A stretch of DNA of 32,522 bases, from positions 1 through 32,522 of the forward strand of contig DWXV01000064.1 of assembly GCA_019119025.1 (NCBI GenBank). Reading direction: 5' to 3'. Source of the DNA: Candidatus Allofournierella excrementigallinarum (lineage in GTDB: Bacteria; Bacillota; Clostridia; Oscillospirales; Ruminococcaceae). A program made the translations under genes and the position numbers. Positions 25,565 through 32,057 of the stretch are shown here, one piece after another; position 1 is the stretch's first letter, and each line of letters opens with the position of its first letter. The notes below the pieces were generated by a model. It was not told the origin of the DNA. It worked only from the letters and a program-made list of their open reading frames with translations, and made no database searches.

Positions 25565-25914
25565 TCCGCCGTCACCTCATAGGGCCAGGTCATGATGCCG
25601 CCAAACTCAAAGATGTTGGCATAGCCCAGCCCGGCCAGCGCGGCCGCCGCCTGCTTGCTGCGGCTGCCGCTGCGGCAGTAGACCAGCACCTCCGTGTCCT
25701 TGCCGCCGATGGCCGAGGCGGCGCTGGCCTCGCTGATAGCGCCAAGGGGCAGCAGCACCGCGCCGGGGATGTGGCCGCTGTTGTATTCATCCGGTTCGCG
25801 CACATCCAGCACCAGCGCCCCGCCGGCGTCCATCATTTTTTTGGCTTCCTGCTGGCTGATCTGCCGGTATCCCTTGGGCCCGGCCCCGAACAGGGCGGAA
25901 AACAGTCCGTTCAT
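25561..25914 (-). CDS. Rhodanese-like domain protein
   Basis: A 117-residue single rhodanese domain: VLDVREPDEYNSGHIPGAVL, then the active-site loop CRSGSRSKQAAAAL with the catalytic Cys near residue 80, and the closing FEFGGIMTWPYE. It has a short amphipathic N-terminus and no signal peptide, so it is cytoplasmic. Such proteins move sulfane sulfur, and small ones next to peroxiredoxins often help in persulfide or thiol repair. GGGGAGGAG lies just before the ATG. It starts 4 nt after bcp and ends overlapping yaaA by 4 nt, which points to translational coupling. Confidence 0.9.
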   Translation of the reverse strand: MNGLFSALFGAGPKGYRQISQQEAKKMMDAGGALVLDVREPDEYNSGHIPGAVLLPLGAISEASAASAIGGKDTEVLVYCRSGSRSKQAAAALAGLGYANIFEFGGIMTWPYEVTAE

Positions 25915-25918
25915 CGTT

Positions 25919-26383
25919 TCACTCCTCCCCTTTCAGCAGCCGAAGCACGTCGGCGGCGTTGGTGTCCGGCTTGACTTTGGGCATCACCGCCGCCACAACG
26001 CCTTCCTCGTCGATGAGGAAGGTGGTGCGCACAACGCCCATGCTCACCTTGCCGTAGAGCTTCTTTTCCTGCCAGACGCCGTAGGCCTGGATGGCCTCCA
26101 GCTGCGGGTCGCTGAGCAGCGTGAAAGGCAGCCCGTTTTTATCCGCGAACTTGCGGTGGGAGGCAACGGAGTCTTTGCTGACCCCGATGACCACCGCGCC
26201 CTCGGCTTCGATTTCGCGCATCAAGCCCGCAAAAGCGCAGGCCTGCCGGGTGCAGCCGGGAGTGCCGTCCTTCGGGTAAAAATAGAGCACCACCTTTTTG
26301 CCCCGATAGTCCGCAAGGCTCACCTCGCGCCCGTCCTGATCCTGCAGCGTGAATTCCGGCGCTTTCATGCCAACTTCCAACAT
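25919..26383 (-). CDS. bcp: Thioredoxin-dependent thiol peroxidase (Bcp/PrxQ)
   Basis: A 154-residue atypical 2-Cys peroxiredoxin. The motif YPKDGTPGCTRQACAF carries the peroxidatic Cys and the resolving Cys five residues later, as in Bcp. The family Arg lies in GVVRTTFLID. It reduces peroxides with thioredoxin. The ATG at 26383 (MLEVGMKAPEF) is preferred because the GGGG ribosome site is 9 nt away; the ATG at 26392 lies directly on it. It is the first gene of the bcp-rhodanese-yaaA operon, with an extended -10 promoter upstream, divergent from cobO. Confidence 0.94.
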   Translation of the reverse strand: MLEVGMKAPEFTLQDQDGREVSLADYRGKKVVLYFYPKDGTPGCTRQACAFAGLMREIEAEGAVVIGVSKDSVASHRKFADKNGLPFTLLSDPQLEAIQAYGVWQEKKLYGKVSMGVVRTTFLIDEEGVVAAVMPKVKPDTNAADVLRLLKGEE

Positions 26384-26408
26384 AATGCCCATCCCCTTTT
26401 TTGTTTTT

Positions 26409-26417
26409 ATTATATCA
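26409..26417 (-). promoter_or_regulatory. Extended -10 promoter of the bcp operon
   Basis: TGATATAAT on the minus strand combines a TG motif and a perfect TATAAT. No good -35 is present at 17 bp. A regulator may assist, but no PerR-like box was identified. Confidence 0.65.
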
Positions 26418-26459
26418 CAAAACCGGCCGTCCACCGTGATAACGTCACCGGCGGCGGGC

Positions 26460-26488
26460 TTGGCGGGGCGGACGGTTCCGGGTATAAT
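26460..26488 (+). promoter_or_regulatory. Promoter of cobO
   Basis: TTGGCG (26460-26465), 17 bp, TATAAT (26483-26488). The short leader carries AAAAGGAG before the ATG and no cobalamin riboswitch. Confidence 0.75.
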
Positions 26489-26528
26489 AGAGAAAAAACA
26501 GCGCTGAGGCGCTGAAAAGGAGAAACGA

Positions 26529-27059
26529 ATGAACAAGCTTTCTGTGGGCAAAGTGCAGGTGTACACCGGCAACGGCAAGGGCAAGACCACCGCCGCCCTG
26601 GGCCTGATGCTGCGAGCAGCCGGCGCGGGGATGGATATCTACTTCGGTCAGTTCATGAAGACCGGCGGCACCAGCGAGGCCGAGGCCCTGCGCCGGTTTT
26701 TGGGCTGCGCCGTGACGATGGAGCAGTACGGCAGCGGCGGGGAGCTCTCCGGCCCTGACCGGGAGCGGGACGCCGCCTGCGCACGGTCAGGCTGCGAAAA
26801 GGCCCGGGCAGCCCTTGTGAGCGGCCGGTATGACCTGGTGGTGCTGGACGAAATCCTTGTGGCCCAGCATCTGGGCCTGCTGGCTGTGGAGGACCTGTTG
26901 CAGCTGATGGACGAGCGGACGCAGCACACCGAGCTGGTGCTCACCGGGCGCTGGGCCGCCGAAGAGGTGTGTCAGCGGGCGGACCTGATCACCGAGATGG
27001 GCGAGGTAAAGCACTATTTCCATGCCGGGGTGCCCGCCCGCACCGGCATCGAAATGTGA
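26529..27059 (+). CDS. cobO: Cob(I)yrinic acid a,c-diamide adenosyltransferase
   Basis: A 176-residue CobA/CobO/BtuR-type enzyme that transfers the adenosyl group from ATP to the cobalt of corrinoids. The Walker-A-like VYTGNGKGKTTAALGLMLRA is near residue 11. YFGQFMKTG, the acidic strand DLVVLDEI near residue 105, and ELVLTGRWA complete the family pattern. No other cobalamin genes are nearby, so it may serve salvage of corrinoids. AAAAGGAG lies 6 nt before the ATG. A terminator follows 6 nt after the stop. Confidence 0.93.
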   Translation: MNKLSVGKVQVYTGNGKGKTTAALGLMLRAAGAGMDIYFGQFMKTGGTSEAEALRRFLGCAVTMEQYGSGGELSGPDRERDAACARSGCEKARAALVSGRYDLVVLDEILVAQHLGLLAVEDLLQLMDERTQHTELVLTGRWAAEEVCQRADLITEMGEVKHYFHAGVPARTGIEM

Positions 27060-27065
27060 CAAAGC

Positions 27066-27098
27066 AAAAGGATGGGCCGCCGGAGCCCATCCTTTTTT
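27066..27098 (+). terminator. Terminator of cobO
   Basis: AAAGGATGGGC pairs with GCCCATCCTTT, followed by T residues; A residues precede it. It can also stop the convergent flavodoxin operon. Confidence 0.85.
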
Positions 27099-27199
27099 GT
27101 TTCAGTTCAGCAGCCGCATCCCGGCGCTGGGCCAGCCCGCCGGGCCGGTCAGCGCCAGTTCCGGCAGCAGGGCCAGAGGGCCCGGACGCACCGCCCGGC

Positions 27200-27742
27200 T
27201 CACAGCGCACGGCCTGCGTCCAGCGCGCGCTGCATCGCTTCGCTGCCGCGCACCTCGCCCGGCGCGGTGACGCCGCCGCCGAACACAACGCCCGCCAGCT
27301 TCGCCTTGGGGAAGCACTCCACCCAGCCGCCAAGCCCTTCGGCGGCGCGCCGCCACACCTCGGCGCCCTCCTCAGCGGCGCAGGCCAGCAGCCACACCTC
27401 CCGAAAGGCATAGCCGGCGGCATAGAGGGGATTCGCCCGGTCCAGCAGGGTCTTCATCTGGCCGCTCATCTCGTAGTAGTAGATGGGGGTGGCGAACGCC
27501 AGCACGTCGGCATGGAGCATCTTTTCCTGCACGATGGCATCCGCGCCGTCATGGATAACGCACCGGCCGGTGGTCTGGCAGGCAAGGCAGCCCTTGCAGA
27601 AGCGAATGTCTTGGCCCGCCAGCGAAACGACCTCCACCTCGTGGCCCGCCTGGCGCGCGCCCTGGGCGAACTGCTGCGCCAGCAGGCCGGAGTTTGAGTC
27701 TCCGCGCAGGCTGGTGGAGATGACAAGCACCCTTTTGCTCAT
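27200..27742 (-). CDS. Flavodoxin family NAD(P)H-dependent oxidoreductase
   Basis: A 180-residue FMN reductase-like protein. The FMN phosphate loop is in VLVISTSLRGDSNSG at residues 5-19. The Cys-rich DIRFCKGCLACQTTGRCVIH, typical of anaerobic flavodoxin-like reductases, is near residue 48, and the flavin loop ATPIYYYEMSGQMKTLLDR near 85. GGVTAPGEVRGSEAM closes the domain. AAAGGAGG lies 7 nt before the ATG. It is the last gene of a unit with the CMD/cupin gene (17 nt upstream) and the small protein, divergent from LysR. It may use the electron donor for an unknown carbon substrate. Confidence 0.88.
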   Translation of the reverse strand: MSKRVLVISTSLRGDSNSGLLAQQFAQGARQAGHEVEVVSLAGQDIRFCKGCLACQTTGRCVIHDGADAIVQEKMLHADVLAFATPIYYYEMSGQMKTLLDRANPLYAAGYAFREVWLLACAAEEGAEVWRRAAEGLGGWVECFPKAKLAGVVFGGGVTAPGEVRGSEAMQRALDAGRAL

Positions 27743-27759
27743 GGTTTTTCCTCCTTTTG

Positions 27760-28509
27760 TCAAAGTGCGGCGTACTCGGCGCCGCTCACCGGTTCGCACC
27801 ACTCGTTGCTTGTCCCCTCGCCGGGCACCTCCAGCGCCAGGTGGGAGAACCAGCTGTCCGCCGCGGCGCCGTGCCAGTGCTTCACCTCGGGGGGGATGTT
27901 CACCACGTCGCCGGGATGCAGCGCCCGGGCGGGCTTGCCCTCCTCCTGGTACCAGCCGCGGCCGGCCACGCAGAGCAGGATCTGGCCGCCGCCGTTCTTT
28001 GCGTGGTGGATGTGCCAGTTGTTGCGGCAGCCCGGCTCGAAGGTGACGTTGCACACCCCCACCTGACTGGAGGAGAGGGGCGCAAGGTAGCTCTGGCCCA
28101 CGAAGTACCGGGCGTAGGCGTCGTTGGGCGCGCCGATGGGGAACACCATCTCGCTCTGGTGGCGGGCCTTTTCGCCGGCGCTCTCCTCTTCGGCCCACAC
28201 TTCCTTCGCCATGCGGAAGGCCGCCCACGCCTTGGGCCAGCCGGCGTAGAAGGCCGCGTGGGTGAGGATCTCGGCGATCTCGGTGCGGGTGATGCCGTTC
28301 TGCCTGGCCGTGGTCAGATGATAGCGGAAAGACTCATCCACCAGCCCCTGGGCCATCAGAGACACCACCGTGACGAGAGAGCGGTCCCGCAGGCTGAGGG
28401 CGTCCTCCCTGCTCCACACCTCGCCGAACAGCACGTCGTCGTTCAGATGGGCAAACTCCGGGGCAAACCGGCCCAATGAGTCCCGCCCTGCCGTTTGTTT
28501 CACTGCCAT
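27760..28509 (-). CDS. Carboxymuconolactone decarboxylase-like/cupin fusion
   Basis: A 249-residue two-domain protein. Residues about 15-105 form a CMD-family helical domain (LRDRSLVTVVSLMAQGLVDE, then GITRTEIAEILTHAAFYAGW). It lacks the CxxC of AhpD peroxidases, so it is not a disulfide reductase. Residues about 145-235 form a cupin: the metal ligands are in NNWHIHHAKNG and IPPEVKHWHGA, with a Gly-rich GRGWYQEEG turn. Such fusions are common near LysR and flavodoxin genes, with no proven substrate. The gap to the downstream flavodoxin is 17 nt. The start is supported by AGAGAGG upstream. Confidence 0.88.
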   Translation of the reverse strand: MAVKQTAGRDSLGRFAPEFAHLNDDVLFGEVWSREDALSLRDRSLVTVVSLMAQGLVDESFRYHLTTARQNGITRTEIAEILTHAAFYAGWPKAWAAFRMAKEVWAEEESAGEKARHQSEMVFPIGAPNDAYARYFVGQSYLAPLSSSQVGVCNVTFEPGCRNNWHIHHAKNGGGQILLCVAGRGWYQEEGKPARALHPGDVVNIPPEVKHWHGAAADSWFSHLALEVPGEGTSNEWCEPVSGAEYAAL

Positions 28510-28536
28510 TGTCGTTTCCTCTCTTTCCTTTGTTTC

Positions 28537-28818
28537 TCATGGGTCATCCCGCCTGCCCTGGTTCCGTTTGATGCGGTAGACCAGATAGTCCAGGCAGTCT
28601 ATCTTCTTTTCACAGCGATGCACTTCATCCAGCAGGGCCGCCCGGTGCCGCGCCAAAAGTTCCAGCAGGCGGCGGGAGTCCCGCACATCGGCCATCAGCG
28701 CGGCGGCCGCCTCCTCCGAGCAGCCCGCGTCCCGCAGGGTCTGGGCCAGTTCGGCGGCCTCCATGGCACAGCAGCCGCATGCCCAGGGCTTCTGCCCTTC
28801 CGGCTGCGAACGCTCCAT
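28537..28818 (-). CDS. Small conserved helical protein
   Basis: A 93-residue soluble protein, first of the three-gene operon. Its N-terminus has a Cys cluster (CGCC at about residues 14-17). The rest is helical with LRDAGCSEEAAAALM, LLELLARHRAALLDEVHRCE and a final IDCLDYLVYRIKRNQ. That C-terminal pattern recurs in small clostridial proteins beside LysR and flavodoxin genes (from memory), but I know no function. GGAGGAGG lies 5 nt before the ATG. A good promoter with a LysR-like box is at 28854-28895. Confidence 0.75.
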   Translation of the reverse strand: MERSQPEGQKPWACGCCAMEAAELAQTLRDAGCSEEAAAALMADVRDSRRLLELLARHRAALLDEVHRCEKKIDCLDYLVYRIKRNQGRRDDP

Positions 28819-28853
28819 TGGTTCCTCCTCCTCTGTAGTTTTTCTCTGCTTTC

Positions 28854-28895
28854 AGTGTAAACCCGGGGCAGTGAAATAGCAAATACTTATATTGC
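28854..28895 (-). promoter_or_regulatory. Promoter of the LysR-divergent operon with box
   Basis: On the minus strand TTGCTA (28877-28882), 17 bp, TACACT (28854-28859). GCAA-N9-TTGC (28879-28895) overlaps the -35, and CAAATACTTATATT (28880-28893) recurs with one change at the DUF3737 promoter. Confidence 0.75.
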
Positions 28896-28910
28896 ATCAA
28901 ACCGCATGCC

Positions 28911-28939
28911 TTGCAAGCATCGTTCAGCCGCGGTATAAT
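28911..28939 (+). promoter_or_regulatory. Promoter of the lysR gene
   Basis: TTGCAA (28911-28916), 17 bp, TATAAT (28934-28939), with the ribosome site GGAAAGGA before the ATG at 28966. The upstream edge lies 16 bp from the LysR-like box, allowing autoregulation. Confidence 0.8.
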
Positions 28940-28965
28940 GAAAAAAACGGAAAGGATGCCGCCTC

Positions 28966-29847
28966 ATGGAACTGCGTCTTCTGCGCTATTTTCTCACCGT
29001 TGCCCGGGAGGGCAGCATCACCAACGCGGCGAGCGCCCTGCACATCACCCAGCCCACCCTCTCCCGCCAGATGCAGGAGTTGGAAGAGGAGCTGGGCCAG
29101 CCGCTGCTGGTGCGGGGCAGCCGCAGCGTGTCGCTGACCGGCGAGGGGATGCTGCTGCGCAAGCGGGCGGAAGAAATCCTGGAACTGGTGGAAAAGGCTC
29201 AGCGGGAAGTCTCTCTGGGGGACGGCATGATCACCGGCGAGGTGAGCGTGGGCGCGGGGGAAACAATGGGGGTGCACTTTCTCACCCGGGCGGCGCAGGA
29301 GCTGCGCCGGCGGTATCCTGAGGTGCGCTTTCGGATCATCAGCGGCGACGGCATGGAGGTGTGCGAACTGCTGGACAAGGGCCTCATCGACTTCGGGCTG
29401 GTGTTCGATCATGCGGACCGCTCGAAATACAACGCCCTGCCGGTGCCCTGGCGGGACGTTTGGGGCGTGCTGGTGCGCAAGGACCACCCGCTGGCCGAAA
29501 AAGTGGCGGTGACCCCCGCGGACCTCATCCGCCAGCCGCTGCTGGTCTCCCGGCAGGTGCTAAAAGGGCCGCTGCTGCCCGAGTGGTTCGGCGCGGGGCT
29601 GGACGCGCTGAACATCGCGGGCACCTACACCCTGGCCTTCAACGGCTCGCTGATGGTGGAGGACGGCATGGGCTGCGCTTTGTGCCTGGACCGCATCATC
29701 AACCTCAGCGAGGACAGCCCGCTCTGCTTCCGCCCGCTGGAGCCCCGGCGGGAGGCGGGCATGAACATCATCTGGAAAAAGCATCAGGTCTTTTCCCGTG
29801 CGGCGGAAAAATATCTGGAGCTGCTGGAAGAAAGTGGAAAAGAATAA
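28966..29847 (+). CDS. LysR-family transcriptional regulator
   Basis: A 293-residue regulator with an N-terminal winged helix: MELRLLRYFLTVAREGSITN, then AASALHITQPTLSRQMQELE, with the recognition helix near residues 28-47. The wing LLVRGSRSVSLTGEG and a linker helix follow. The effector domain (about 90-290) has the two-lobe plan, e.g. VSVGAGETMGVHF and the cleft-forming LIDFGLVF. The inducer is unknown. It is divergent from the small protein / CMD-cupin / flavodoxin operon and probably controls it. The same promoter box also suggests control of the DUF3737 gene at 3969-4826. A terminator follows. Confidence 0.93.
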   Translation: MELRLLRYFLTVAREGSITNAASALHITQPTLSRQMQELEEELGQPLLVRGSRSVSLTGEGMLLRKRAEEILELVEKAQREVSLGDGMITGEVSVGAGETMGVHFLTRAAQELRRRYPEVRFRIISGDGMEVCELLDKGLIDFGLVFDHADRSKYNALPVPWRDVWGVLVRKDHPLAEKVAVTPADLIRQPLLVSRQVLKGPLLPEWFGAGLDALNIAGTYTLAFNGSLMVEDGMGCALCLDRIINLSEDSPLCFRPLEPRREAGMNIIWKKHQVFSRAAEKYLELLEESGKE

Positions 29848-29849
29848 AG

Positions 29850-29875
29850 AGGGAGGCCCGCCGGCCTCCCTTTTT
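29850..29875 (+). terminator. Terminator of lysR
   Basis: AGGGAGGCC (29850-29858) pairs with GGCCTCCCT (29863-29871), with a four-base loop and five T residues at 29871-29875. Confidence 0.85.
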
Positions 29876-29961
29876 CTTGTTCAAAGCGGTCCCACTCCCA
29901 CGCCGTGGGCTTGCAGCCGCGCGGGCGCGGGCAGCCGGCGCGTTCGCCTTGCAAGGCCCGG

Positions 29962-30660
29962 TCAGTCCAGCACCCGGCCGTCCACCGAGAGGGTCACCAC
30001 CTGCCAGGGAATGAATTTTCCGCTGGCCTGCAGGGCCTTTTTCACCGCCAGTTCCAGCCCGCCGCAACAGGGCACCTCCATGCGCACCACGGTGACGCTC
30101 TGGATGTCGTTCCCCGCCAGGATGCGGGTCAGCTTTTCGCTGTAGTCCACGCCGTCCAGCTTGGGGCAGCCGATGAGGGTGATCCTGCCCCGCATGAAGT
30201 CCCGGTGCATGGACGCATAGGCATAGGCGGCGCAGTCCGCCGCCACCAGCAGCTTCGCCCCGTCGAACCAGGGGGCGTTCACCGGGGCCAGTTTGATCTG
30301 GCAGGGCCATTGGCCCAGCTGAGACTGCTCCGGCCCGGCCGGAGCGTCAGGGGCGGCGGCCTCCTGCCGGTGCATCTGCCGGGCCCGGGCGCCGGGGCAG
30401 CCGCCAGAGGCGGGCATACCCTTGGCCTTGCGGTTGGCTTCCACCGCTTTCTCGTCATAAGCGGCGGCCTCCCGCTCCACAAAGGTGATGGCCCCGGTGG
30501 GGCAGGCGGGCAGGCAGTCGCCCAGGCCATCGCAGTAGTCGTCCCGCAGGAGGCGGGCCTTGCCGTCCACCATGCCGATGGCGCCCTCGTGGCAGGCGCT
30601 GGCGCAGGCGCCGCAGCCGTTGCATTTTTCCTGGTCGATGTGGATGATCTTTCGGATCAT
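29962..30660 (-). CDS. 4Fe-4S ferredoxin-like protein
   Basis: A 232-residue cytoplasmic Fe-S protein. The N-terminal ferredoxin domain has a complete CNGCGACASACHEGA cluster motif and a second site, CDGLGDCLPACPTGA, in which the first spacing is CX5C rather than CX2C. A Pro/Ala-rich linker follows, then a C-terminal domain with CAAYAYASMHRDFM, LIGCPKLDG and PCCGG, which may bind more metal. Similar proteins sit beside Crp/Fnr regulators and hydroxylamine reductase in clostridia (from memory). They likely carry electrons in nitrosative or redox stress. AAGGAGG lies 9 nt before the ATG. Its promoter has a Class II Crp/Fnr-type site. Confidence 0.85.
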   Translation of the reverse strand: MIRKIIHIDQEKCNGCGACASACHEGAIGMVDGKARLLRDDYCDGLGDCLPACPTGAITFVEREAAAYDEKAVEANRKAKGMPASGGCPGARARQMHRQEAAAPDAPAGPEQSQLGQWPCQIKLAPVNAPWFDGAKLLVAADCAAYAYASMHRDFMRGRITLIGCPKLDGVDYSEKLTRILAGNDIQSVTVVRMEVPCCGGLELAVKKALQASGKFIPWQVVTLSVDGRVLD

Positions 30661-30690
30661 GGTGCAAAACCTCCTTGTTTTTATGCTTTG

Positions 30691-30732
30691 AGTATAGTAC
30701 GATCATCCTTGCAAGTATGTGGTTTTGACCAC
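30691..30732 (-). promoter_or_regulatory. Class II-type Crp/Fnr-dependent promoter
   Basis: On the minus strand TATACT (30691-30696) lacks a -35. GTGGT-TTTG-ACCAC (30719-30732), a perfect 5-4-5 dyad, centres at 30725.5. With a start at 30684 this is -41.5, the place of activator contact with RNA polymerase. The spacing matches Fnr-like sites. Confidence 0.72.
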
Positions 30733-30749
30733 GAAACGGAGGGCTTTGG

Positions 30750-31406
30750 ATGGAAATTTTTTCCCTTGCGCTGTTCCGGGGCATTCCGCCCGAAGAGTGC
30801 GGCGCGATGATGACGCCGGGCTGTGTGCGCACCGTGGATTTTGAAAAGGGAGCGGTGCTTTTTCATACCGGGGACGTGACCGGGGAGTTCGGGGTGCTGC
30901 TTTCGGGCGAGGTGCATGTGGAGAGCGGCGACCTGTGGGGCAATCGGGTCATTCTGCACAGCATCCCCGCCGGGCACGCCTTTGCCGAGACCTATGCGCT
31001 GTGCGGCGTGCCCATGATGGCGGACGTTACCGCCGCACAGCCCAGCCGCGTACTGTTCATCCGGCTGGCCGCCCTGCTGAGCGAGGCGAACAGCGCCCAG
31101 CCATGGTACCCCAAACTGCTGCGCAACCTGACGCTGCTCTTTGCCAGGAAAAATCTGGCGTGGTCCGGGCGGATGCTCTGCCTTTCCGCCAAAGGCATCC
31201 GCAGCCGGGTGATGATGTATCTCTCGGCGCAGGCCGCGCAGGCGGGTTCCACCGAGTTTTCCATCCCCTTTGACCGCCAGCAGCTGGCGGACTATCTGAA
31301 CGTGGAGCGCAGCGCTCTTTCCAAAGAGCTGGGCCGGATGCAGAAAGAGGGCATTCTGACCTTCCGCAAAAATCATTTTCATCTGCACCGCACCATCGAG
31401 CGGTAA
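30750..31406 (+). CDS. Crp/Fnr-family transcriptional regulator
   Basis: A 218-residue regulator. The N-terminal cyclic-nucleotide-binding-like domain (about 10-115) includes VDFEKGAVLFHTGDVTGEFG and VILHSIPAGHAFAE. A long dimer helix follows, then the winged helix IPFDRQQLADYLNVERSALS, then KELGRMQKEGIL. The cAMP-contacting residues of CRP are not conserved (the RxS motif is missing). There is no FNR-type four-Cys N-terminus; only two Cys (about 17 and 25) are near the start. So it senses something else, perhaps NO or haem (inference). GGAGGG lies 6 nt before the ATG. It is divergent from its likely target, the 4Fe-4S protein. Confidence 0.88.
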   Translation: MEIFSLALFRGIPPEECGAMMTPGCVRTVDFEKGAVLFHTGDVTGEFGVLLSGEVHVESGDLWGNRVILHSIPAGHAFAETYALCGVPMMADVTAAQPSRVLFIRLAALLSEANSAQPWYPKLLRNLTLLFARKNLAWSGRMLCLSAKGIRSRVMMYLSAQAAQAGSTEFSIPFDRQQLADYLNVERSALSKELGRMQKEGILTFRKNHFHLHRTIER

Positions 31407-31512
31407 AAAATGGTTTCATGGCGTTTTCGCCGTTTTGTGTTCTGCTAAATCATCAAAGGCCGCCGGGCCGTTCGGCAGCCGCGGGCTGCAGGTGCAAACC
31501 ATGCAGTGGCGG

Positions 31513-31707
31513 TCAGCTTTTGACGGCAAACGGCCGCCGGAAGGCCCAGCGGGCAAAAGGGGCCGCGGCGAACATATTCCGGAAAAAGGCCATGGGGAAG
31601 TGTTTTAGCACGATGCCCGCCCAGGCGGCGGGCAGCTGAAACACAGGCGTGCCGCCCAGCGCCCCGAAAAAGCGCGGGTTTGCGGTTTTATACAAGAAAA
31701 CGCGCAT
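31513..31707 (-). CDS. Possible small hydrophobic protein, doubtful
   Basis: A 64-codon frame starting MRVFLYKTANPRFFGALGG, with aromatic and hydrophobic residues and GC-rich third positions like the neighbours. No ribosome binding site is visible and I recognise no family. It may be a small gene or a remnant. The surrounding stretch (31407-31720) shows no other gene or RNA. Confidence 0.25.
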   Translation of the reverse strand: MRVFLYKTANPRFFGALGGTPVFQLPAAWAGIVLKHFPMAFFRNMFAAAPFARWAFRRPFAVKS

Positions 31708-31720
31708 ATAATTGCCATTC

Positions 31721-31748
31721 TTGTCATCCAAAAGCAATAAAATATACT
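31721..31748 (+). promoter_or_regulatory. Promoter of tRNA-Arg
   Basis: TTGTCA (31721-31726), 16 bp, TATACT (31743-31748), 7 bp before the mature 5' end. Confidence 0.8.
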
Positions 31749-31755
31749 AAGTCCT

Positions 31756-31832
31756 GCGGTTGTAGCTCAGTTGGATAGAGTGATTGGCTACGAACCAATA
31801 GGTCGGGGGTTCGAGCCCCTCCAACCGCACCA
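31756..31832 (+). tRNA. tRNA-Arg (anticodon ACG)
   Basis: A 77-nt cloverleaf. The acceptor stem GCGGTTG (31756-31762) pairs with CAACCGC (31822-31828). The anticodon arm is ATTGG-CTACGAA-CCAAT, giving ACG, which reads CGN arginine codons after A34 editing. The T loop is GGTTCGAGCC-like. The CCA end (31830-31832) is encoded. Confidence 0.97.
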
Positions 31833-31870
31833 GTGCCGGAGCAAAGCGTGCTTTGCTCCGGCACTTTTTT
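31833..31870 (+). terminator. Terminator of tRNA-Arg
   Basis: A perfect 14-bp stem (31833-31846 with 31851-31864) with a 4-nt loop and six T residues follows the CCA end directly. Confidence 0.9.
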
Positions 31871-31925
31871 GCTTTCTGCGGCAAGGGCACGAGCGCGCCG
31901 CAAGCCCTGCCTCCCGCCGCCAGGA

Positions 31926-32016
31926 AGGCCCCCGGGAATTTGTTCCCCGGGGGCCTCTGCCTTTTCCGCAAAGAAGCCGGGCGGCGCGCCCCCTATTGGG
32001 AGGCGCGCCGCCCGGC
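31926..32016 (-). terminator. Two GC-rich hairpins downstream of the partial membrane protein gene
   Basis: A perfect 15-bp stem (31976-31990 with 32002-32016) is followed on the minus strand by TTCTTT, likely the terminator of the gene ending at 32058. A second 11-bp stem (31926-31936 with 31946-31956) has only a weak tail. Confidence 0.6.
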
Positions 32017-32057
32017 TGTTTGTTCGCTGTGTGTTTCAGGGGTTATTGCCCGCGGGA

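Noticed and set aside
27103-27199. A coding-like tail (ALLPELALTGPAGWPSAGMR) after the flavodoxin stop
   Set aside because: The flavodoxin ends at the normal family position; the tail has no start or ribosome site. It may be a remnant of another gene, which is too little to call.
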